Part shown: piece by piece, positions 22,587-34,650 of the stretch | How the letters are laid out: every line of letters begins with the position of its first letter | Numbering within the stretch: the first letter of the stretch is position 1 | NCBI GenBank assembly: GCA_037447655.1 | Contig: JBBHKE010002937.1 | Span: forward strand, 1-64,000 | Direction of reading: 5' to 3' | Origin: Zygnema cylindricum | Lineage: Eukaryota; Streptophyta; Zygnematophyceae; Zygnematales; Zygnemataceae | DNA length: 64,000 nucleotides | Notes under the pieces: generated by a model | Database searches by the model: none | Told to the model about the DNA's origin: nothing | The model's input: the letters and a program-made list of their open reading frames with translations, nothing else | Position numbers and translations under genes: made by a program

Positions 22587-23347
22587 GTGTTGGGTATCAA
22601 GGACCATTTGCCGATATTCGATATATATCAAAATCAGGTACCCGATAATCGATATATCGCTTTAATATATCGAAAAACAAAATATCGTGATATATTGTCG
22701 ATATATCGCCAATATATCGTATCGTCAATATATCGAGGCTTTTTAAAACAATAAATTATAACTATATTTGCGTGCTGCTGCAGCTGGTAGTAAATATCCG
22801 GAAGCATTTCAGTGTCATTATCCTCTTCACCTCCAATGCTACCTCCCATCCCTTGGGAATCCATGGAGAAAACTAAAGGTGTAACCTCTCTATAATATTA
22901 GTCTGTTGGAAATGGATAAGCCGTAATGGCTATCAATCTGCAGATTCGCAGATGCATGCAAAAATGCCTGCAGATTGGTTGGTATTCCTAGAAAGAACAA
23001 TCTGCATTTTTTTTTTAAGATTATACCGTGACTTAATTAGTGTGACAATTTCGTATGTGAAATCTCTACGTACTAAATAATTAATAATATGAATTACGAA
23101 ATTATTAATTTTTTGTCGGTTACATTTTGCAGTGTCTACCTTTAAGTCACGGAACGAAAATCACGTCGTACGTGGCGTATCAAACAATTTGTATTCATCG
23201 CTAAAATAACATATCATATACAATTTTTAATTTTAAAAATACTATACATCGCGATATATATCGCGATAATTTTTGTTGGTCTCGGTACGATATATCGAGA
23301 AGTTTGCTCGATCGATATTCCATATGAAATCACCCGATACCCAACAC
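22587..23347. mobile_element. GTGTTGGGTATC MITE, complete
   Basis: A 761-bp element with 12-bp ends GTGTTGGGTATC and GATACCCAACAC and TA on both sides. The interior near both ends is dominated by CGATATATCG-like self-complementary words. It supplies the empty-site reference for the insertion at 23624. Confidence 0.75.
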
Positions 23348-23623
23348 TACCGCACACATTACACCGTGTATCGCTATTAGTGCTATTAGTAGTGATGGGT
23401 ATCAGGTAAAATCATATCGCGACAATTTCGATATTCGATATATCGAATATCGATCGAGCAAAATTCTCGATATATCGTACCGAGACCAACATAAACCATC
23501 GCGATATATATCGCGATATGTAGTATTTTTAAAAATTTAATATTTTATATAATATGTTATTTTTGCTTAAAGGACAAATTGTCAGATACGCCACGTACGA
23601 CGTGATTTTCGTTCCGTGACTTA

Positions 23624-24625
23624 GGGCACTTTCCCATGTGCTAAAGTTACAGTTATTTTCTGTCGTTTTCCTTTATAACTTGGAAAAAAAGGAAAAAATC
23701 TGCAGCCGTACCAAAAAATTCAAATTACCACCGTACAAGTTGCGTTCCATTAAAACTTTAGCTGTACCGCAGTTTGTCGTCTATCGGATGCAGTTTATCG
23801 TTTAGCGAGTTTCGACCCACTTTCGCGTCCTGCCATATCATCTTCAAACTTTAATAAAATCACCTCGCGAGGTGATTTTAAATAAAGTTCCACGACGTCG
23901 GCGAATATGCATATGATTTCGCACGCGTCGGAGGATTTTGACAAAATTTTCCTCAAAAAAAAAATCCACTGCACGTTTACAGCCTGTACGTACTTTTTTT
24001 CGTGCACCTTTTTTCCGTACAGAGGCAGTGGAGGGGTATCGACCAACGGACGCCATTTCGCAAAAGCGAAGTCCGTGAAAGCGCCTCTCTCTCTCTCCCT
24101 CTCCCACTAACGCGTATATCTCACAATTCTTGCAATGAAAAAAGGCGAGAAAGGTATCAAATGAAAAATCTATGAAAACGATTTCTTTTGACTATCTTTG
24201 AGCGTATTTTGATGGCAAGTAGATTAGGAAAAGACAAAAAACAACAATCGGAAAATCATGGCGGAAAGTTTTAGAAATTGTGACGTGGGTGCTGTCATAG
24301 TTGAGCGTGACGCGCGTGACGTCACAATGTCACAAACCCTAAACAGCTGCAATACCTCCACCTCGACAATGTGGCGTGCAGATATTGCGAAGTGACAGAA
24401 ACTGTTCAACGTGCCGGTGGACGTCTGAAATCGAAATTGAGTGGAAGTTTAGCAACATTTTGTGTACCGTTTATGTGTCACATGTTTCGTACACGTCTAC
24501 GCTTGTCACTTTTTGAAGTAACAAGTTATTTGCGATTGCATCCGAATGCTCATAAAGATGTACGCAGAATCTTCGCTAGAAACAAAGTTACAAGATTAAA
24601 GTTTCGGTTACATGGGAAAGTGCCC
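23624..24625. mobile_element. PIF/Harbinger-like MITE, 1.0 kb, TTA duplication
   Basis: Ends GGGCACTTTCCCATGT and its reverse complement, with TTA at 23621-23623 and 24626-24628. The paralogous empty site at 23128-23146 reads ACCTTTAAGTCACGG with one TTA. It has a 26-bp palindrome (23855-23880) 243 bp from the left end and a short CT run at 24084-24105. A second copy, reversed, lies at 44640-45230. Confidence 0.8.
23855..23880. repeat. perfect palindrome in TTA-type MITE
   Basis: Arms TAAAATCACCTCG and its complement, no spacer; the same sequence recurs at 44975-45000. Confidence 0.95.
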
Positions 24626-24702
24626 TTAAAGGTAGACGCCGCAAAATGTAACCGACAAAAAGTACTAATTCTGTAGCACTAGTACTGGCAGTAGAAGCAG
24701 TA

Positions 24703-25283
24703 CACCGCTAATTGTATTAGTGTTAATAACACTAATTTTGACGCAGCTTTTTTGGCCCAAAATCATAAGTTTGTGTTATTAACATTATAATATAATTAAC
24801 GCTAATATGGAAACTATTTATTTAGTGTTAACCATTTTATATTACGTTCGTCGAAATTAGTGTGATGTACGAGAAGCTCGTACACGTACATTGCTTCGCC
24901 GTGACATCTCAATTTTTACAACATTAAAAGCGCTTCGCATGTAAATTAAATTTCAGTACCAATTAGCCGACGGAAAGAGCGGAACATCACGAAACATATA
25001 GCATAAAATAGCGTTAATTTTACTCTAATTTACATGTTTCGTACGATTTCCAAACCATACAAGTACGTATTTCGGCGAAAGCTGTCACGATAGTACATCT
25101 GAACTTGAAATAGTATCAATGACAGCTCAGCGTACAACCTACGAAGTCGACACACAAACTGCGTTTAGTGCTAAATCAATGTTAATGCTTCTGTTTTTGG
25201 ACACAAAATTACAAATTGGCGCTATTAACACTAATTTAGCGTTTAGCTATTTTTTTTGTTTACACTAGTAACGATTAGCGGTG
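24703..25283. mobile_element. CACCGCTAAT MITE, complete
   Basis: A 581-bp element, TA|CACCGCTAATTGTATTAG at the left and ACGATTAGCGGTG|TA at the right. Inserted in the GTGTTGGGTATC element that spans 23392-25460. Confidence 0.7.
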
Positions 25284-25462
25284 TAGTACTAGCAGCAGTA
25301 CCAAGAAGAGCTTTGTTATTTTTTTTAAACCTCGATATATCGTCAATACGATATATCGCGATATTTTCCTTTTCGAAATATCTAAGCAATATATCGATTA
25401 TCGGGTACCCGAAATTCGATATATATCGAATATCGGCAAATGGTCCTTGATACCCAACACTA

Positions 25463-25853
25463 CACCGCGAATCGTAATTAGAGTAAATTACTCTAATTCG
25501 GTCGCTCGAAATTTCGACTGTATCACATTCAATAGAGTAAATGATTCTATTTTTTTCATTATTATATTTAAGGTTAAGTTTAATTAGCGTTTTTAAGAAT
25601 AATATAGGTTCGTTTTAAATAGTGTGGAGTCACACAACCTCCGACCGTGCAAAATTGTACTTTATTAAGTAAAAAAAGTTCAAATAATGATTTAATATAG
25701 GCCGTTATCATGTAACTGCGTTTTAACAAACCACGTAGTGCAAACGTCATTGTGACGATAACATGTACGTTTTGCCAAATTCTGTACGAATACCTTATTT
25801 ACATTAGAGGATATTAGCGTGCCGAATTAGAGTACTTAAATAAATTAGAAAAA
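25463..25853. mobile_element. left part of a CACCGCGAATCG MITE
   Basis: Starts at the TA that ends the preceding element and parallels 19158-19545. It stops at CTTAAATAAATTAG, where a GGGTATGTCCCCATGT end begins. Confidence 0.6.
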
Positions 25854-26665
25854 GGGTATGTCCCCATGTGCATAAGTAAGGGTGTTTTTATGTCGTTTTC
25901 CAGTAAAACTTAGCGTCGTACTGCGTAAGTTGCAACCGTACGAAGGAATCGCAAATTTGTAGAGTACAATTTGCATCATCCTCGAACTTAGGATGTACAA
26001 AATTTTGTCGTCTTGTGTTTTTCGACCCACTTACACGACAAAAAACGTCATCTTCAACCTTACGTTTAAAACACATGCGCGGTGTGTTTTAAAACTATAC
26101 ATTTTCGAAAAACAAATAGGAACATATAGTCGCACGTGTCGTAATTTTTGATAATTTTCATACGATTTCCAAGGACAAATAAAAGTACAGAGCTCGCTAT
26201 GTTTTGTCCGTTTGCAGTCCAATACGACAAAAGAAAATACACAATTTGTTTGATTTTGTCCGTTTTTGTCCTGTACGATTTTTTTTTTGCATGGGTCTTC
26301 AAATTATGATGCCATTTCACGTCGATCGGACAGGATACGCAAAGGCAAAGCGCATCTTCGTCAACCGTGAAACCGCACATGCTGGAAGGGGGTACGTCTA
26401 AAATGTCATGGTAAGACATGCGACGTCACAATCAGTTCAAAAAAATAACGTGCGACCACAAATTATAGACGTTGACAACCGTCACATGTATTATCAACGT
26501 ATACATTCGTCACAAGCGTAAGTTACAATTTCGTATACAATCGTCACAAGTTTAAGTTACAATTTATTCCTTACATACATAGGGACACTTCAAACCCGGG
26601 TCCGCCGGATCTGCGCTAAAAAACAAAGTAAGTTCGCTAAGTTTCAAGTACATGGGGACATACCC
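25854..26665. mobile_element. GGGTATGTCCCCATGT MITE
   Basis: An 812-bp element with 16-bp ends GGGTATGTCCCCATGT and its reverse complement. The flanks (AAA and TAA) do not give a clean 3-bp duplication. It contains an imperfect palindrome at 26065-26093 (arms TTTAAAACACA, 7-nt centre), 225 bp from the left end. Confidence 0.65.
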
Positions 26666-27734
26666 TAAACTTCATAGTTGTAGCCGCGAATGAGTGAATT
26701 CCATGTGATGCCAAAAGACAGTTTGATTTTAAATTAGCTCCATGTAAAGCAAAATAGTATCTATACATATTTTACGCAAATATCTTTGGATTTTTTTTTG
26801 TTTTGAAAAATTTACAGGATCTGGAATTAATCAGTCAGCTTTTAGCTGTTACTTTTCACGTCAAACATTAGTGTGCGGAAAGTTTTCCATATTCCGGTCG
26901 ATGAATGTGAAGTTTTTAATTCAGCATGCAACCTTGGTGCAATAAATAGTTATGTGTGCACATCAACATTTCGTCCGTAAATAGAGGTCGACCCTATCAC
27001 TTTGTTAGAGAGCCAATTTCTTAACTTCAAGTCCTAACCAAACTACAGTTGTTTTGTCTTGTTCGTTATGTCTAAGCAGTTGTTTGATTCAAATTCAGAA
27101 AGTGGGTTTGCCATTTGAGTGAACCTTTCTATTGATAAAATGAGAAATGTTGGTTTGTTTGTGGTTGGTTTGCTTTTTCGCTCCAAAATTTAGGAATATG
27201 ATAAAAAATGATGGGCAATTGGAGTAGTGTAGCAGTGAGCTGAAGAAAAACTGACATTGGGCACTACATTGAAACATAAGAAGAGTTTTGTGAAAGTTCT
27301 AGGGAAATTAGGGTTAAAACCGACAGTAGACAAGTCAACATTCTGCAAATTGCTCTGGTAAAATTTAGATAAAGAGCCAGTAGGAAACAGACTGAAAAGT
27401 AGCCAAAAATTCGATCGACGAATTGCAATAGAATTTTGTCTGAAATTGACGGATTTGGACTGGAATTGACAAAAATGGCAGTAGGTGACCAATTTTGTCA
27501 GCCATTGATGTCAATCTCATTAAATTGGCAAAACTGGCAAAACTCATAAAACAAAACTAAGCAACAGAAATAAAGTTGTCAAACAGAGATAAATCTCACT
27601 AAACTAACAAAACACTGACAAAATTGTTTCCATGTGGCAGGTGATTGCTGACATCCCGTACGTCCACCAGCTGCTGGAAATCTGTCAAAGTCACTAATTT
27701 GGGTTTTTAAAATTTTGTTTTTTTTTTCAAATAG
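26666..27734. other. intergenic
   Basis: No recognisable gene or repeat. Minus-strand frames up to 100 codons around 27190-27547 overlap one another and look like chance frames. Confidence 0.35.
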
Positions 27735-28087
27735 TGTAACAGTAATAGCGGATCGAACTTGTTTATAAAGGGGTATTTAGGTGTTATGATTATAGAGTAC
27801 TAAATTTTGTAGACGTCCGCGAAAGAATCACGCTATTTGGAGTTATATTTTAAAAGTTATAGCGATGGGTGTATTTAGGTGACAGCGTGGGGTTTCAATA
27901 ACACTGGGTATCATTGAAACGGGTTAAGGGTCAAATTAGTACCGAAATTACCCGTGTACGTTTCATAAAGTTATAATGAAACGTTTAGTATGCACGGTGG
28001 TTTGTTTCGTACAAATTTTAGTACGAAACGTCACTTTCACTTAAGGGAATTTCGATGGAAGTTTCGCGTGCGAAATTTGTTACGCAC
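27735..28087. repeat. 353-bp dispersed repeat, copy 2
   Basis: Same length and order as 19649-20001. Here it continues into CGCACGATCGTGCG (28083-28096). Confidence 0.75.
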
Positions 28088-28696
28088 GATCGTGCGAAGT
28101 CGCGTTTCGTTTGGCGAGCACTTTTGCACGTAAATGTTACGTAGTGAAACGTAACGTTTGATTGGTTAATAAAGTGCTAAGTAGTTAGGAAGAGATTTCG
28201 CACGTTTTTGCATTGGTCAGTTTGAGTCCTTGGTGATCAATGATTGGCCCAGGTAAAAGCCTGTTAAAACGGAGCGTTGACTCTGGCCTGGCGAGTCCAG
28301 GGCGATGATGGATAAATAGTGAAGTGTAAGAGGAGAGTAGACATCTTTTCCTTTGGAAAAGTTTGTGGAAATTTCGGCTGATCTTGGTCTTGAGCGATTA
28401 ATACCAAATAGGAGAAAAGGCATTTTTGCATTGAAATCTCTTACTAACTAAATAGTGTTTTAGTAGTTAAGAGATAGAATTATTAAGAGTGGAGAGTAGT
28501 GGAAAACACTTTAATAAGAAGGGTTGAGCCACGAAGGCAAGAGACCAAGCTAATGTTATGTGGACAAAAGCTTCTTCTAATTTAAAGTTTATCCTTATGT
28601 GAGTGTGGTCCAATGTGGATGTGTATTTTCCAATGTGTGGAATGTGTGGTTGGGATTGTTTGTAGTAATGGGATTTTCTGAGAGGTAGGAGATCGT
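28088..28696. other. intergenic, unassigned
   Basis: Continues from the dispersed repeat without a visible boundary and may belong to a larger unit truncated at the gap in copy 1. No gene seen. Confidence 0.3.
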
Positions 28697-29110
28697 GTTA
28701 CAAATAGGATACATGATTTTATTTTTTCCTTGACGTTAATTTAGGTAACGTACAAAATAGCGTAAAGCCCGAAAGTACAATAATATATAAATAGTGTGGT
28801 GTACGGTCGATGTCATACCGTACATACCTATACTTTTTCAAGTGAAAATTTACAAAAAATGAATTAAATCAGACGCGCACGCATAGGAACGTGAGCTAAA
28901 AAATACGGGATTAGTCTGACATGTAAATTAGTATAGCATGCACGGATGATTTAAATTCGCGGCGGCGTACAATTTCTTATATTGTGTACGAATACATATA
29001 TTAATGAATATAGTCTTACGTCGAATATTCCATTTTTGCTGTTCCCAAATTAGCATAAACGCCAAAATTAGAATACACCATTTTTTTGAAAAATTTAAAA
29101 TTCTTAATTA

Positions 29111-29846
29111 GGGTGATGTTCCATCATACGTTTCTGTAATTGTACGGCAAACTCTACAGGCCAGGTCGATTTAGTCGATGTTCCATCGCATGGAGTATGT
29201 GAGCCACGTGTTCTAAATTGACTGGCGCCACGCAAGCTACGATCCGATAGTGAATATCTTTTAAATTTTTAGCACCAACAAACTTAGCTTCAAATCTTGA
29301 CTTGCGTACCATGTATCTGTGTACGAAGTAATGATATGACAAAACTTTTATATTTTATGTAGACGTCAGTCTGTACGCCAGCTCAATTTTTAGGGTTTCA
29401 ATTTTCGAAAATAACGGAAGTCCTTGGAGAGAAATAGTGTGATGAACAAAAGTTACCGAAAATAGCGTGACGCGAGAATGTTACGAAATTTCGTTTTTAT
29501 TTTCGGTTGTATTTTGGAAATCGCGTGTCATGTGCAAATCTTAAGATTTTTCGTTGGTTTTACATCATTAAACGTAGCTTAATCGTCCAACGTGTCACGA
29601 TTTTTTGTTTTGTATCTGCCAACCCACCTCCTCGAGGTGGGTTGACAATTACATAAAAAAATGAAGCGAACTCCTCGCAGATGAACATCCGACGGCCATT
29701 ATTACCTCCAAGACCTTTGAAGAGTATCAGCAATATTCTCTGTAATGTTATTCTTAGTATAAAAACAAAATAGGCGGTACGATTTGGTACGGAGGGTCGC
29801 GGATTTCTGTAAACTACGCCACTTTTCGCCTGATGGAACGTCACCC
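29111..29846. mobile_element. PIF/Harbinger-like MITE, TTA duplication
   Basis: A 736-bp element, GGGTGATGTTCCATCA at the left and a matching GGAACGTCACCC at the right, with TTA at 29108-29110 and 29847-29849. The sister copy at 20266-20280 shows the empty TTA site. A near-perfect palindrome at 29620-29644 is 214 bp from the right end. Confidence 0.78.
29620..29644. repeat. palindrome in TTA-type MITE
   Basis: Arms CAACCCACCTC and GAGGTGGGTTG around a 3-nt centre CTC. Confidence 0.95.
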
Positions 29847-29986
29847 TTAGCATCAATTACGATAAATTTTATTCAACATTATTTAAACTTTGACAATAAT
29901 AACGATCCGCAGTGTAGCTATTAGTGCTAACACTAATAGCGATACAATGTGAAATTTTTCGATACCATGCATCAAAATTTAAAGTA

Positions 29987-30539
29987 CACCGTCAATCACT
30001 ATTAGAGTATATAACGCCAATTCGGTGCCCTTTAAAAAAAAAAAAGCCTGAAATACAATCCATAATTCTATTTTTTCCATTATTCTAATTAGGTTTTTTT
30101 TCAATTAGCATTAATAATAGAAGTACAATGCGATGGAAATAGTGTGGCGTACGGACTGGGTATTTTCGTACAAAATGGTACTTTTTGAATTACAAAGGCA
30201 TAAAGAGACACTTAACATTATTGCGCACACATGTGAATGTGCACTGGAAGATAGAGATGCAAACTCGTTGACAAAAATCATGTTCTCATATGTTCGTCCG
30301 TCGTCCGTGTGAACAACGCGACGGCGTACGAATTGTCAGATTTTGTACGAATACACATATTACTGTAGACATCGAAAGGGCGGGTATTTATTATTCAGGA
30401 CAACCCAAATTACAGTTAGGGATTAATTAGTATATATAATTATATATATTAAAATTTTTTTTTTCCCCCGATTAGTGTTAATAACACTAATTTTTTTTTT
30501 ACGCTATTTATTCCTTTACTCTAATAGCGATTGACGGTG
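29987..30539. mobile_element. CACCGTCAATC MITE, complete and uninterrupted
   Basis: A 553-bp element with TA flanks (29985-29986, 30540-30541). It is the uninterrupted counterpart of 20758-22014, in opposite orientation. Contains TTAGTGTTAATAACACTAA, a small palindrome. Confidence 0.75.
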
Positions 30540-30593
30540 TACTGTACTACCTAAAAATTATTGTACTGTCTGAAGGTGTACAATTTAAATTAA

Positions 30594-31054
30594 GGGCATG
30601 GTTACATCAGGAGGTCTCTGTAATAGTACGGACATCAAAATTTCTGTATTACAGAGGCCTCGGTTACATTGCGTATCGTCTGTAAATAGATTTTTACATA
30701 CGTGTTATTTTTTGAATGGTTCCACGTAAGTCGACGATCAAATCTCTAAAATCGCAAAGATTTGAAAATCGACCATTTTCGTATGCAAATCCGTACTTGC
30801 GTACTTCACACGTGTACTTCGCAAGTGTACCGCGTCAATGTATCTCAGAGATCTCCTTCACTCTGCTGACTTTCAGGAAAAAACCGTATTTCTTTTCGGC
30901 AAAGATTTTACGGTCACCTTGTCCGAAGGCACGTGACTTTGGGGGCGTGTGAAAATTTTCATTTTTCATCGACGCACGTGTCTTTCGTCCAAGTGTAACG
31001 AATTGACTGGTTCTGTATTGGTGAACCCACCTCCGCGAGGTGGGTTCACCAATA
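30594..31054. mobile_element. GGG-type MITE, cut by an assembly gap
   Basis: Starts GGGCATGGTTACATC after TTAA. It runs to a 39-bp hairpin (31016-31054) with perfect 18-bp arms (left arm TATTGGTGAACCCACCTC) around CGC. The assembly stops at the last base of the right arm. Confidence 0.5.
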
Positions 31055-31064
31055 NNNNNNNNNN
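31055..31064. other. assembly gap
   Basis: Ten N directly after the palindrome arm. Confidence 0.95.
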
Positions 31065-33517
31065 CTTTCCACGTGTTCCGTCTTTATAGGACGTCCCCTC
31101 CTTCTCGCAGTTCCCGACGTTGGAATTGGTATACCCCTGGGTGACAGGGTCCTCAGTGGAGTACAGGCTCCATTTATTAAAAAACTTGGGGTTTTTATGG
31201 GAACGGGCCCACTGTAAAGTTCGGGCGACGAACTTCCCGGACCTCTTGCTAGACCTATACGAGGTTCACAAGAAGTTTCCAGAAATATTCTCGAAGACCT
31301 TTGAAAAACACTTGCAGCATATCCAGATCGTTCTCCAGGCCCTTCAAGCAGCGGGCTTGAAATGTCACCCGGGCAAGGGTATTTTTGGGGTTCAAAAAAT
31401 TATTTACCTCGGACATGAGGTGACTCCTGGGACAGTGGGTCCCCATATGGTTAAGGTTGCAGCCCTTGACGCTCTTCCTCCCCTGCAGGATATTTCTGCC
31501 TTGCGCACCTTTCTCGGCTTGGCCAACTACTATCGCAGGTTTATTCCTGAGTTCAGTAGTCAGGCGCAGCCCCTAAATAAGTTATTGCGCAAAGATCATG
31601 AATGGCTGTGGGCCAAGGAACAGCAGATCGCTTTCCAGTTCTTCAAAGATGCCCTGAAGCAACACCTAGTGCTCCGGATGCCTGATCACCAAAGACCTTT
31701 CCTTCTTTACACTGATTGGAGTAGGTTTAGATTTGGAGCAGTTTTGGCCCAAGTTGACGATGGCGCAGCCGAGTATATGGTGGCTTATGCCAGCCGGAGC
31801 AACAATTGAGCTGAGGGGAATTATAGTATTTACCATGGGGAGCTTTTGGCAGCTGTGTGGGCCATCCACTATTTCAAGCCTTATTATTACAGGGTCCTTT
31901 TCACACTGATAACCGACCACCAACCCCTGAAATTTATCATGGAGAATAGTAAGTTGACCGGCAAACTCGCCAGATGGGTGCTTATCCTGCAGGAATATGA
32001 TTTTAGCATCGTTCACCGGGCAAGGGAAATCCATGGGAATGCCGACGGACTTAATTGAAACCCTAATCTTTCTACAATGGATTCCAGCGGCGCTTAGCAT
32101 GACGAAGACCTGGAAATCAGCTTGGGACTCAATCGTGCATCCTCCGCCTTAATTTGGCTTCCTCCATCTGGGGGGGCACTATCCACCTTTGCAGCAGATG
32201 TTGAGGGGTACGCACCCATTGGAGCCGGACGGAAAGACATCTGGAACGACTGCGAGGCTCTCCTATCCATCCTGCATGATCGCCTCTTCCCCATTAAGCT
32301 GGAGTTCAATTGTACCGAGTGCAGACTCGGATGGCGGTGTATGAATGGGACCGAGGTGTTCTTTTCCGGAAATGATCAGACGGAACAAGAAAAGTGGTTC
32401 CTCCCCCATTAGATCGAGAAACTCTGATTACTAATCTCCACAAGCAATGTGGACACTGCGGGCAGAAGCGGACCACTTCCCTAGTTACACGCTCGTATTG
32501 GTGGCACGCGTTACGAGCCCAAGTCAACCAAATCGTACAAACTTGCTCTTCCTGCAATCGAGTTAAGACTTTGTTTGACAAAAAGGGCGGGACTGAGCTG
32601 CATTCTCTTCATATCCGAGGGATGTTTTATCGGTGGTCTTTGGATCTTTTAGGACCTCTTCCGACCAGCAGACGTGGGAATCGTTTCATCCTGGTCATGA
32701 TTGAACATTTCTCCAAATGGATAAAGCTTGTGGTTTTGCCCCGAAAGGAGTCGAAGTCCATTGGCGACGGTTTCTTGCAGAGGATCCTGTCCCTATTTGG
32801 AGCGTTAGTAGAGGTTCTAACAGACCTGGGATCCGAATTCGCCGGAGAATTTACAAACCTTTTGGAGAAATGCCTCATCGACCATCGACTAAACAGTCGG
32901 GACCACCCTCAAGCCGACGGTTTGGCCGAAAGGTGCGTACAAACAGTGAAGCGGTCACTACGGAAATATGCCGTGGAAGAGGACTTGGGAGAATGGGACA
33001 AAAGGGTGCCTTGGATTGTCATGGGATAGAAATTCAGCAGAAAAGCTTCCCTCCACTCCTATAGTCCTTACTTCATGTTATTCAGACGGCATCCCATTCT
33101 TGCTGTCGCTGCCTCGACCCAAGCTGTGGTCCTTCCAGAAATGGATCACAAAGGGACTGTCGAAAAACTCATCGCCGATCTTGCCAAGATCTTCCACCGA
33201 GAGATGCCTCTCGCCATGGGGAATTTACAGGCGGCACAACACCGCGATCAATTGTGGTATTCCCAGCGCTGGAACAGGGATTATGTGCCCAGACAGCGAC
33301 GGTTTATGGCGGGAGATTCGTATATCGAATCCAACAGAAAAAGGACACGCTTGACATTTCTGCCGAGTGGGTGATTTTGAAAGTGGTGGAAGTCTCAAAC
33401 AAGGGAGTTTAGACTTTGGAGGGGAAAGATGGTTGAAGAATTAAAGAGAATTAGATCAATTTGGTTCCTTGCCATCTCCAAGGATTGGAAGACGAACCCA
33501 CTTTCCACATGACTTAC
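31065..33517 (+). pseudogene. gypsy-A pol: RT thumb, RNase H, integrase (first part)
   Basis: A Ty3/gypsy pol remnant. It starts after the gap in the RT connection region (EHLQH-like motif, LGHEVTP, LRTFLGLANYYRRF). RNase H follows (LLYTDWSRFRFGAVL, TDHQPLKFI), then an integrase HHCC finger (H-x-H, CSSC), the catalytic core (LDLLGP, LTDLGSEF, DGLAERCVQ) and a C-terminal GDSYIESNR region. Stops at 31807, 32056 and 33027 and two or more frameshifts kill it; the RT active site itself is missing. It is split at 33517 by copia-2a and resumes at 37705. Confidence 0.88.
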
Positions 33518-34611
33518 TAAAATTCTATGGGCTTCATTGCCCACAGAATTCGCAGATCCAAAAGAAGCTAATCTAGATAGTGCCGACTCCAAGTAGATAT
33601 AAACCCAAATAAATGATCCCTTGACAATAAGAACCCCAATATACCTTCACCCCTGTGAAAAGAAGACCTTCTGTGTGCTTAGTTCCACCACAAAATGCAA
33701 AGCTTCAATATGTGTTTTGGACAATATTCCCCACTTTGACTTTCCCACTGAATAAGTGCCACCCTGGCACGCAAAGACTCTGACCGACTACACCCTTGTG
33801 TAGCTTGGACTCCCCTGAGTCCGCAGCAAAAAGAATCACTGAATTTGCTTACCCGAGCATTAAGTTATGGCTGGTCAAAGATGACCTTTATAGTTACAAG
33901 CTCTCTTAGAGAGAGAGGTACCTAAATATTACTAAGTCTCGGTCTGCCTACTCACGGCTACCTTCTATTAAACCCTAGTCCAATAGGAACACTATAAAGT
34001 ACAAGAAGGTACAATGGGCGATGTACTTATTGTACAACCATTGTACGACAAGGTCTACAAGGTGACACTTGTCATATCGGAAGCCATGGTTCCTCCTCCC
34101 ATCTTCTCCGGTATCAAATAATGTGGCGCCACGTGGCACCGCGTGACGCTATATCCGTATGCCGCCAAAAAGCTCACTTCGCGTGGCGGCTATTATTCCG
34201 GCCGTCCGATCAAAACATATTTTACACGGTTCAGATTCGCGTACATGCAGAAATTGCTCATTTTGGTTAGTCTGCTGTTAATTAGCTGTTTCGTTAATAT
34301 TTCTAAATTTATGAAACCCGTCACGTGTATCGTTTCGTAAGTAACTTAATGGATAAGGCGTTGGTCTATTTAGTAGCCTACAAACCCCGGTTCAAATCCG
34401 GCCGGCGGCAGTATTTTGCTAAAACTAGTAAAATACTTTCTAATTCATTCTTCCTCCTTCTAGATGATGCGGCAACCATGGCGTGCCTTTGGTTCTCTCT
34501 TTCTCTCTCTTTACATTCTAACTAAAATATAGAAGTGAACTATTAGTCACCTCTTTTCAACACTCTATTTATTTTTCTAACACAGACCTAGAAAATACAT
34601 AAATTTCAACA
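33518..34611 (-). repeat. 3' LTR of copia-2a
   Basis: Starts TGTTGAAATTTATG (at 34611) and ends AATTTTA where its sisters end AATTTCA, so the terminal CA is mutated. The plus-strand tRNA-like block is at 34338-34412. Confidence 0.9.
34338..34412 (+). ncRNA. antisense tRNA-like block in copia-2a LTR
   Basis: A box TTAATGGATAAGG (34346-34358) and B box GGTTCAAATCC (34389-34399) are 30 nt apart, with a 4-bp T-stem CCGG..CCGG around TTCAAAT. The A-box region resembles tRNA-Arg genes. It is opposite in strand to the retrotransposon. Copies lie at 37435-37510, 52954-53028 and 55999-56073; in copia-2b the anticodon arm has a perfect GTAGG/CCTAC stem with an enlarged loop. Confidence 0.65.
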
Positions 34612-34650
34612 CTCCCCTTATTTTCTAGTCTACTTTCTTTTCAACTCCCA

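Larger units (their letters stand above)
23392..25460. mobile_element. GTGTTGGGTATC MITE with two nested insertions
   Basis: Begins TA|GTGATGGGTATC and ends GATACCCAACAC|TA (25461-25462). It is in the opposite orientation to the 22587 copy and is split by a TTA-type MITE (23624-24625) and a TA-type MITE (24703-25283). Host-element sequence before, between and after them matches the 22587 copy. Confidence 0.7.
28697..29914. mobile_element. CACCG-type MITE (left-truncated) carrying a nested TTA-type MITE
   Basis: Reverse-orientation relative of the 20214-20755 element (shared words CCTTGACGTTAA, AATTAAATCAGACGCGC). The right end is a decayed CGATCCGCAGTG|TA. The left end is missing. It hosts the insertion at 29111. 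Confidence 0.65.

Noticed and set aside
34338-34412. Genuine tRNA-Arg gene
   Set aside because: The boxes are good but the anticodon and acceptor stems do not fold properly, and the sequence repeats within every LTR of the family.
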